Source: Paenibacillus sp. PCH8
GTDB taxonomy: Bacteria > Bacillota > Bacilli > Paenibacillales > Paenibacillaceae
DNA: 64,000 bases
Reading direction: 5' to 3'
Assembly (NCBI RefSeq): GCF_002968835.1
Contig: NZ_PKQK01000001.1
Coordinates: 1,054,001 to 1,118,000, forward strand
Part shown: positions 57,903 through 64,000 of the stretch, piece after piece
How the letters are laid out: each line of letters starts with the position of its first letter
Numbering within the stretch: position 1 is the first letter of the stretch
The notes under the pieces: generated by a model
What the model was told of the DNA's origin: nothing
Database searches by the model: none
The model's input: only the letters and a program-made list of their open reading frames with translations
Translations under genes and position numbers: made by a program

Positions 57903-58646
57903 CTAATCGCGGCGAGGCCGCTCATGACGGCGACTCAGCTCTGACATAATGTCGTCCAGCGGCAGCTTGCGCTCTTGTAACAGGACGAGCAGGTGATACA
58001 TCAGGTCACTGACTTCCAGACGAAGCTCGGCATTATCTTTATTTTTGGCAGCGATAATCGTTTCGGAAGCTTCTTCACCGATTTTTTTCAGTATTTTATC
58101 TACACCTTTGTCGAATAGATACGTGGTATAAGCACCTTCTGGACGCTCGCGTTCACGCTCGGCAATAACGGATTCCAGTTCAGCCAATACCTCGAAGCGG
58201 CTTTCCGAACTTGAACTTTCAGAGATAGATCCTGTAGAATCAGTATTGGCTTCATCTGAAGCCTTGTCCGCAGAGTTCTCTGGCAGGCCAATGATCTCAT
58301 TATGGAAGCAAGTCACCGCACCCGTATGGCAAGCAGGACCGTTTGGTTTGACCTCAACGAGCAAGGTATCGCCGTCACAGTCATATTTCAGGGAAGTGAT
58401 GGTCTGAACATTGCCTGATGTTGCACCTTTGTGCCACAACTCCTGACGTGAACGTGACCAGAACCAGGCCTCACCGGATTCCAGTGACAACTTCAGAGAT
58501 TCACGATTCATATAGGCCATCATTAATACTTCACGAGTATCGGTATTCTGCACGATTGCAGGAACCAACCCGTCACTCCAACGAATGTGTTCCACAACCT
58601 GCTCCAAGGATAGCTGCTCCTTAATCTCATCGCTTACTTTAGTCAC
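57903..58646 (-). CDS. hisI: Bifunctional phosphoribosyl-AMP cyclohydrolase / phosphoribosyl-ATP pyrophosphatase
   Basis: Carries out steps 2 and 3 of histidine synthesis. HisI part, residues 1-115: [25 protein letters not shown], with the zinc Cys in YDCDGDTLL and CHTGAVTCF. HisE part, about 155-240: [26 protein letters not shown] and [16 protein letters not shown]. The two are joined by a 30-residue Ser/Glu/Asp-rich linker ([15 protein letters not shown]) that is unusually long. It overlaps the hisF stop by 8 bp. Confidence 0.95.
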   Translation of the reverse strand: MTKVSDEIKEQLSLEQVVEHIRWSDGLVPAIVQNTDTREVLMMAYMNRESLKLSLESGEAWFWSRSRQELWHKGATSGNVQTITSLKYDCDGDTLLVEVKPNGPACHTGAVTCFHNEIIGLPENSADKASDEANTDSTGSISESSSSESRFEVLAELESVIAERERERPEGAYTTYLFDKGVDKILKKIGEEASETIIAAKNKDNAELRLEVSDLMYHLLVLLQERKLPLDDIMSELSRRHERPRRD

Positions 58647-59400
58647 GGATCTCCACCCCTTGTTCTCTCAAATGTTGTTTTAGCGCCGGTACGGCGATTT
58701 CTTTGTAATGGAAAATTGTTGCTGCCAGGCCTGCGTCTGCTTTGCCTGTTGTGAATACATCATAGAAATGAGATTCTTTGCCTGCTCCACCCGAAGCAAT
58801 GACTGGAATACGCACCGATTCCGAGACTGCAGCTGTCAGCTTCAGATCAAAACCATCTTTTGTCCCATCTGCATCCATGCTTGTCAGTAGAATCTCGCCC
58901 GCGCCCAAGGTCTCGGCCTGTTTCACCCATTCCAGTGCTTTGATACCAGATGCTTTCCGTCCGCCATGCGTATAGACTTCCCACTCGCCCCATGCCTCGT
59001 TATACTTGGCATCGATCGCTACGACGATACACTGTGAGCCAAAACGACGTGCGCCATCGGCAATCAACTGTGGATTAAGCACGGCTGCCGTATTCACTGC
59101 AATCTTGTCTGCTCCTGCACGCAGAATACGTTTCATATCCTCCACCTTGGAGATGCCTCCGCCTACCGTAAATGGAATAGCAATCTCGCCCGCCGTCTGC
59201 CGTACCACTTCTTCCATCGTTTCGCGGCCTTCCACTGAAGCGGAGATATCGAGAAATACCAATTCATCCGCACCCTCGCGGTCGTATAGTGCCGCCAGCT
59301 CTACCGGATCACCCGCATCGCGGAGATTGACGAAGTTCACGCCTTTGACGACCCGGCCGTCCTTCACGTCCAGACAGGGAATGATTCTTTTTGCCAGCAT
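58639..59400 (-). CDS. hisF: Imidazole glycerol phosphate synthase, cyclase subunit
   Basis: With HisH it forms the enzyme producing imidazole glycerol phosphate and AICAR. The 253-residue barrel starts [20 protein letters not shown] with the catalytic Asp11; the second Asp is in [13 protein letters not shown]; phosphate motifs are [12 protein letters not shown] and VIASGGAG. It lies 30 bp after hisA and overlaps hisIE. Confidence 0.96.
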   Translation of the reverse strand: MLAKRIIPCLDVKDGRVVKGVNFVNLRDAGDPVELAALYDREGADELVFLDISASVEGRETMEEVVRQTAGEIAIPFTVGGGISKVEDMKRILRAGADKIAVNTAAVLNPQLIADGARRFGSQCIVVAIDAKYNEAWGEWEVYTHGGRKASGIKALEWVKQAETLGAGEILLTSMDADGTKDGFDLKLTAAVSESVRIPVIASGGAGKESHFYDVFTTGKADAGLAATIFHYKEIAVPALKQHLREQGVEIRD

Positions 59401-59430
59401 GCTCCCTCTTCCTCTCTACCCGAAAATCGT

Positions 59431-60165
59431 TTACTTGTTTACTGCGCGTACCGCTTCAGACAGATCGATGCTACCCGTATACAGTGCTTTGCCCACGATT
59501 GCTCCGCCAACACCATCATCCGCATGACGACTCAGACGTAGCAGATCATCCATTACACTTACACCGCCAGAAGCAATAACCGTGCGTCCGCTCGCTTTGG
59601 CAAGAGACACAATCGCTTCCACATTAGGACCCTGCATCATGCCATCACGTGAAATATCCGTAAAGATAAACGTCTCTGCCCCATATGTAGCCAATTCTTT
59701 CGCGAGTACCTCTGCCTGTACTTCCGATGTCTCAAGCCATCCGCGGGTTGCCACGTAACCGTTACGTGCATCGATTCCAATCGCCACTTTATCCCCGTAA
59801 CGTCCCAGTACTTCCTCTGTAAAAGCACGATCCTCAATTGCTGCTGTCCCAATGATGAGACGACTAACACCCAGACCCAGCAAACGTTCTACATCCGCTA
59901 CCGTACGAAGTCCGCCACCCACTTGAACAGGTACGTTCACCGCTGACGCGATCCGACCGATCAACTCATCATTAACAGGATGACCCGCTTTGGCACCATC
60001 CAGATCCACCAGATGCACGTATGTACCGCCTTGCTTCTCCCAGGATAGAGCAACCTGAACGGGGTCATCGTTATACACAGTCTCCTGATTATAATCTCCC
60101 TGCACCAGTCTTACACATTTGCCGTCCCGGATATCAATTGCCGGATATAGGATAAAAGATGACAT
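59431..60165 (-). CDS. hisA: ProFAR isomerase
   Basis: Isomerises ProFAR to PRFAR, step 4 of histidine synthesis. The 244 residues begin [22 protein letters not shown] with the catalytic Asp, and have [17 protein letters not shown] and the second Asp in [15 protein letters not shown]. The upstream gap to hisH is 252 bp, unusual in this otherwise compact operon. Confidence 0.96.
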   Translation of the reverse strand: MSSFILYPAIDIRDGKCVRLVQGDYNQETVYNDDPVQVALSWEKQGGTYVHLVDLDGAKAGHPVNDELIGRIASAVNVPVQVGGGLRTVADVERLLGLGVSRLIIGTAAIEDRAFTEEVLGRYGDKVAIGIDARNGYVATRGWLETSEVQAEVLAKELATYGAETFIFTDISRDGMMQGPNVEAIVSLAKASGRTVIASGGVSVMDDLLRLSRHADDGVGGAIVGKALYTGSIDLSEAVRAVNK

Positions 60166-60417
60166 ACAAGGCCCCCTGAATATAGATTAGATTTGAAAAA
60201 ATCATTGCAAGCTTGCGATATGAATTATATGAGTACGTGGGACTTCGCCCCCGTATTGCTAACTTTCGGCATCCTATTGTTCTATCGGTTGGAGGAGACG
60301 AGCCGAAGCTACATGCCGAACATACCATGTAATCTCGCGCAGCGCAGCCCCGTGTTTAAAGATTTAAAGTGAATTCGGCTTTTGCCATCATGGCTTTGTT
60401 TGTTTTCATTGCACCAC
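60166..60417. other. Non-coding gap inside the his operon (hisH to hisA)
   Basis: 252 bp without an ORF between genes of one operon. It contains a possible long-range stem (TTCGGCAT with ATGCCGAA, about 60263-60320) and the CGG..CCG pair near 60290. It could be a processed leader or carry a secondary promoter for hisA-hisF-hisIE; no motif decides this. Confidence 0.4.
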
Positions 60418-61050
60418 TTACAGTTCCCTTTGTACAGGTGTCCCTGTTAAAGCCAGAAAGTTACCAAGTAACTTCATGCCGAGATCACCGCTTTTCTCCG
60501 GGTGGAACTGCATGCCGAAGTTAGATCCCCTGCCTACAATGGCTGTAACCGGATGTCCGTAATCCGTCACGGCCAATAGATCGTCCCTATTCTCAGTTAG
60601 CGCATGATAGGAATGGACAAAATATACATGTCCTGCATCCAGCCCCGCAAGCAACGAGTTTTCAGGGTGCATGAATTCCAAGCGGTTCCAGCCCATATGA
60701 GGAACCTTCAATTCACCTGGTGAGAATCGCACCACTTTTCCCGGCAAAATATCCAGTCCCTCGTGCTCTCCATGCTCTTCGCTGGAGCTGAACAACAACT
60801 GCATACCCAGACAGATGCCGAGCAGCGGTTTGGACCCGGCAGCCGCTTCCTTCACTACCGTGTCCAATCCAGTCTCCCGCAGATGAACCATCGCATCACC
60901 AAAAGCTCCTACACCGGGCAGGATAACTCCATCCGCTCCAAGAATAGCTTCCCGATCGCCTGTGACCAGCGCTTCGTAGCCGAGACGTTCGACCGCTTTG
61001 CCGACGCTGTGCAGGTTGCCCATACCGTAATCGACAATTGCAATCGCCAT
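60418..61050 (-). CDS. hisH: Imidazole glycerol phosphate synthase, glutamine amidotransferase subunit
   Basis: Supplies ammonia from glutamine to HisF. The 210 residues have the class I amidotransferase triad: Cys in LLGICLGMQLLF, His and Glu in QFHPEKSGDLG, and the oxyanion strand ILPGVGAFGDAM. It starts 3 bp after hisB. Confidence 0.96.
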   Translation of the reverse strand: MAIAIVDYGMGNLHSVGKAVERLGYEALVTGDREAILGADGVILPGVGAFGDAMVHLRETGLDTVVKEAAAGSKPLLGICLGMQLLFSSSEEHGEHEGLDILPGKVVRFSPGELKVPHMGWNRLEFMHPENSLLAGLDAGHVYFVHSYHALTENRDDLLAVTDYGHPVTAIVGRGSNFGMQFHPEKSGDLGMKLLGNFLALTGTPVQREL

Positions 61051-61053
61051 CGT

Positions 61054-61683
61054 CTACAGCACTCCCTTCGTGGAAGGCACACCTGTTACACGCGGATCAA
61101 TCAAGGTTGCCTCATCCAGTGCACGTCCCAATGCTTTGAAGATCGCTTCAATCATGTGGTGTGTGTTCTGGCCGTAGTGAACAATGACATGCAAGGTAAT
61201 CCGTGCTTCCAGCGCCAATTTCCACAGGAATTCATGCACTAGCTCCGTGGAAAAACTGCCCACCTGCTGTGATGGATATTCTGCCCGATATTCAAAGTGA
61301 GGTCGGTTACTCACATCAATAATGACTTGAGCGAGGGCCTCGTCCATCGGTACAAAAACACTGGCGTAACGCTTGATCCCGCGTTTGTCACCCAACGCTT
61401 CTCGCAACGTCTGTCCGAGACAGATCCCAATATCTTCAACCGTGTGGTGATCATCAATATCAATATCCCCGCGGGCCTTCACGTTCAGATCGAATTGTCC
61501 ATGCTTCGTGAACAAATCCAGCATATGGTTCAGGAAGGGTACATCTGTTTCAATATTAGATTGTCCAGTCCCATCCACAGCGAAAGCCAATTGGATATTC
61601 GTCTCATTCGTTTTGCGATCTACCTCTGCCTGGCGTACAGCGCCTTTGTTTTCAACTTCCACTCCATCATTTTGCTTATCCAT
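61054..61683 (-). CDS. hisB: Imidazoleglycerol-phosphate dehydratase
   Basis: Dehydrates imidazole glycerol phosphate, step 6. The 209 residues are the monofunctional type with two metal His clusters ([12 protein letters not shown] and [17 protein letters not shown]). An extra 20 residues at the N-terminus ([14 protein letters not shown]) precede the family start. It overlaps the hisD stop by 8 bp. Confidence 0.95.
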   Translation of the reverse strand: MDKQNDGVEVENKGAVRQAEVDRKTNETNIQLAFAVDGTGQSNIETDVPFLNHMLDLFTKHGQFDLNVKARGDIDIDDHHTVEDIGICLGQTLREALGDKRGIKRYASVFVPMDEALAQVIIDVSNRPHFEYRAEYPSQQVGSFSTELVHEFLWKLALEARITLHVIVHYGQNTHHMIEAIFKALGRALDEATLIDPRVTGVPSTKGVL

Positions 61684-62980
61684 TGTCCAATTCCGCCTTT
61701 CCTTCCTGTTCTAACCGTACAGCGATTGCACGAGCATGTCCCTCAAGACCCTCATGACGGGCCAATTCTATAATAGCCGCTCCATTCTGCAGCAGCGCTT
61801 CCTTACTATAATAGATCAAACTCGACTTCTTGATAAAATCATCCACATCCACCGGTGAACTGAACCGGGCAGTTCCATTAGTCGGAATAATATGATTCGG
61901 TCCGGCAAAATAATCCCCTACCGGCTCCGAGCTGTACGGGCCGAGGAAGATGGCTCCGGCATTCTCGATCCGGCCAGCGTAAGCCATCGGCTCCTGCACC
62001 ATGATCTCCAGATGCTCCGGTGCGAGCCGGTTCACTACATCGATTCCCTCATCGATGGAATCGACCACAATAATCGCGCCATACTGCTCTACAGATGCAG
62101 CAGCGATATCGCGCCGCGGCAGCACAGCCAGCTGCCGCTGCACTTCGGCTTGCACGGCTTCCGCCAGCATGGCCGAATTCGTGACGAGAATGGCCGATGC
62201 CATCTCGTCATGTTCCGCCTGCGACAACAGGTCGGCGGCGACGTACACCGGATTCGCCGTATCATCGGCGAGCACCACAATCTCACTCGGCCCGGCGATA
62301 CTGTCGATATCGACCGCACCGAACACTTCGCGCTTCGCGAGCGCCACGTAGATATTCCCCGGTCCACAGATCTTGTCGACCGGGGCAATGCTCTCCGTGC
62401 CGTAAGCGAGGGCGGCGATCGCCTGAGCGCCGCCAACCCGGTACATCTCGCTCACACCTGCTTCCGCAGCAGCAACGAGAATGTACGGGTTAATACCTTC
62501 GCCGCCATTCGTTGATGGCGGCGTCACAAGCACGATCTCCGGCACGCCTGCCACTTGTGCCGGAATCACATTCATCAGCACCGACGATGGATACGCCGCT
62601 TTGCCGCCAGGTACATACACACCGACCCGCTTCAGCGGCCGGATTACCTGGCCCAGCAGGCTACCGTCCGGCTGCCAATCCATCCACGAGTTGCGTTTCT
62701 GCTTCTCATGAAACGAACGAATGTTGGCGGCGGCTTGCCGAATCGCCGTCACAAAAGAGGGCTCCACGGCTGCATAAGCCGCCTGAAGCTCTTCCTGCGG
62801 CACGCGCAGATCCGCGGCCTTCAGCTTCGTGCGGTCAAGTTGCTCCGTGTAACGCAGCAGAGCTGCATCCCCCTCCCGGCGAATGTCACTGACAATGCGC
62901 CGTACCGTCTCATTTTGCTCCGGTGTACCGTATTCAACTTCTCTCTTCAGATTAAACTCCCGTGCAGGTACAATTTTCAT
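61676..62980 (-). CDS. hisD: Histidinol dehydrogenase
   Basis: Oxidises histidinol to histidine in two NAD-dependent steps. The 434 residues contain [15 protein letters not shown], the substrate loop [30 protein letters not shown], and the zinc/catalytic residues in [12 protein letters not shown] and [11 protein letters not shown]. The start is the ATG at 62980 (MKIVPAREF), preceded by AAGGAGG; the frame up to 63019 is longer but lacks this. GC content in the middle (about 62100-62650) is visibly higher than in neighbours. Confidence 0.96.
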   Translation of the reverse strand: MKIVPAREFNLKREVEYGTPEQNETVRRIVSDIRREGDAALLRYTEQLDRTKLKAADLRVPQEELQAAYAAVEPSFVTAIRQAAANIRSFHEKQKRNSWMDWQPDGSLLGQVIRPLKRVGVYVPGGKAAYPSSVLMNVIPAQVAGVPEIVLVTPPSTNGGEGINPYILVAAAEAGVSEMYRVGGAQAIAALAYGTESIAPVDKICGPGNIYVALAKREVFGAVDIDSIAGPSEIVVLADDTANPVYVAADLLSQAEHDEMASAILVTNSAMLAEAVQAEVQRQLAVLPRRDIAAASVEQYGAIIVVDSIDEGIDVVNRLAPEHLEIMVQEPMAYAGRIENAGAIFLGPYSSEPVGDYFAGPNHIIPTNGTARFSSPVDVDDFIKKSSLIYYSKEALLQNGAAIIELARHEGLEGHARAIAVRLEQEGKAELDNG

Positions 62981-63073
62981 CCCTGGAACCTCCTTATCCC
63001 CTGTGATGCCTGTCATCATATAATAGAATCTTTTCTATATTGCGTATTTCATCTACATTTCTAAAGCATCATT

Positions 63074-63733
63074 TTATCCCCGAAGGCTTCCCGCCGAAAT
63101 CTCATTTGATGCCGGAATAACCTGTTGAAGTGCATCACACAAAGCTTGAATCCGTGCATTTTTCATCCGATAACTTACCCGATTCGCGATAAGGCGGCTG
63201 GTAATATCCAGAATACCCGTCATCTCCACCAGTCCGTTCTCGCGTAGCGTCTGACCTGTCTCCACCAGATCGACGATCCGATCAGCCAGACCAATCAGGG
63301 GAGCAAGCTCAATGGAACCATTCAGCTTAATAACCTCTACCTGTTGACCCTGCTCCCGGAAATACTGAGATGCAATTCTTGGATACTTCGTTGCGACACG
63401 TTGCTGAATGCCTGGCTTCCAGTCGGGAAGACCAATCACAGACATACGGCACTGGGCGATTCCCAGATTCAACAGTTCGTACACATCCCGATCTTCCTCC
63501 AGTAGAACGTCTTTACCGACAATTCCGATATCCGCAACACCGTACTCCACATATGTTGGAACATCCACGGGCTTCGCCATGATGAATTCCATTCCGGCTT
63601 CCGGTACTTCAATGACCAGTCTGCGTGTATCATCCACGTCTTCAGGAATATTCAGCCCTGCCTCACGGAACAATTTGGAGGCTTTTTTATAGATTCGGCC
63701 CTTTGGCATGGCCACCTTTAGAATATCCGACAT
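63074..63733 (-). CDS. hisG: ATP phosphoribosyltransferase catalytic subunit (short form)
   Basis: First and feedback-regulated step of histidine synthesis. The 219 residues are the short form without the C-terminal regulatory domain; it needs HisZ, encoded just upstream. Motifs: [32 protein letters not shown], and the PRPP loop [18 protein letters not shown]. The start at 63733 is set by GAAGGAGGGCGTTAAG; only one base separates it from the hisZ stop. Confidence 0.96.
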   Translation of the reverse strand: MSDILKVAMPKGRIYKKASKLFREAGLNIPEDVDDTRRLVIEVPEAGMEFIMAKPVDVPTYVEYGVADIGIVGKDVLLEEDRDVYELLNLGIAQCRMSVIGLPDWKPGIQQRVATKYPRIASQYFREQGQQVEVIKLNGSIELAPLIGLADRIVDLVETGQTLRENGLVEMTGILDITSRLIANRVSYRMKNARIQALCDALQQVIPASNEISAGSLRG

Positions 63734-63734
63734 C

Positions 63735-64000
63735 TTAACGCCCTCCTTCTTCAGATCCGTAAGTGATAACCTGCTCAGCCTGAATAGTTGTTTCCCCACC
63801 AGGTACTGCATTTGCCTCAGTTCCGTCTACAGGAAGGAGAGATGTCACTACATTTTGTCCCATGCTGCGTAATCTTGCTGCTTCGGTTAATGCCTCGGCC
63901 CGACGATTCGGGCGATATTGAATAAGTACCGGTTTTTTCTCTTCAATGATAATGCCATGAACACCATCAATAATTCGATTGGTTTTTAGCGCAAATCCCG
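63735..64000 (-). CDS. hisZ: ATP phosphoribosyltransferase regulatory subunit, C-terminal part
   Basis: HisZ is a catalytically inactive class II aminoacyl-tRNA-synthetase-like protein that activates short-form HisG. The frame enters from the window end and reads [11 protein letters not shown], then [27 protein letters not shown] and ends [11 protein letters not shown] before TAA at 63737-63735. The first motif corresponds to motif 3 of the synthetase fold. Only about 87 residues are inside the window. Confidence 0.88.
   Translation of the reverse strand, partial: GFALKTNRIIDGVHGIIIEEKKPVLIQYRPNRRAEALTEAARLRSMGQNVVTSLLPVDGTEANAVPGGETTIQAEQVITYGSEEGGR

Overview
The window looks like the chromosome of a Paenibacillus-like member of the Firmicutes. 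This is inferred from low-to-moderate GC, strong AGGAGG-type ribosome binding sites, two sugar ABC loci that lack their own ATPase, YesM/YesN-type regulators, and a gene order (hisZGDBHAF-IE, trxB-glcK-rapZ-yvcK-whiA-crh, clpP, cggR-gapA-pgk-tpiA-gpmI-eno, secG-rnr-smpB-ssrA) that parallels Bacillus subtilis. Almost all core genes lie on the minus strand.

Layout. 1-1532: right part of an IS3-family element. 1635-8278: minus-strand carbohydrate ABC operon (YesM kinase, YesN regulator, binding protein, two permeases). 8446-13567: aldo/keto reductase, small secreted PPC-like protein, MscS-type channel, a frameshifted conserved gene and a NodB-type deacetylase. 13766-19257: a small genomic island in the 3' end of ssrA (tmRNA), bounded by a 93-bp direct repeat of the tmRNA end (91/93 identical). 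It holds a small ORF plus a zeta-like kinase frameshifted at its P-loop, a serine-recombinase remnant, an unrecognised secreted protein, an ankyrin remnant, a Shedu-like (DUF4263) nuclease candidate, an IS3 end fragment and a truncated IS110 element with a structured leader that could be a bridge RNA. 19169-24561: tmRNA, smpB, rnr (with a 226-residue Gly-rich tail) and secG. 24784-26051: AraC regulator and small membrane protein.

26177-33501 is the glycolytic operon cggR-gapA-pgk-tpiA-gpmI-eno, with a readable promoter and a CggR-like operator whose GGGAC repeats are 20 bp apart. 33964-34813: tRNA-Arg(CCG), then clpP behind a sigma-A promoter overlapped by a perfect CtsR box. 34933-44244: two secreted proteins, the crh-whiA-yvcK-rapZ-glcK cluster, an AI-2E family membrane protein and trxB. 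44417-46150: TPR protein with a C-terminal HTH.

46344-55551 is a second carbohydrate locus: membrane-anchored AraC regulator, Lpl-type binding protein with a cre site upstream, LplB permease broken by a frameshift at a G5 run, LplC permease, TIM-barrel isomerase/epimerase and a 582-residue enzyme of unrecognised family. 55814-64000: prs, hisK and the histidine operon, running off the window inside hisZ.

The most unusual part is the ssrA island: nested attachment-like repeats, a defence-nuclease candidate and decayed mobile elements. Whether any module is truly new needs database comparison. All functions are read from sequence motifs and family knowledge without searches.
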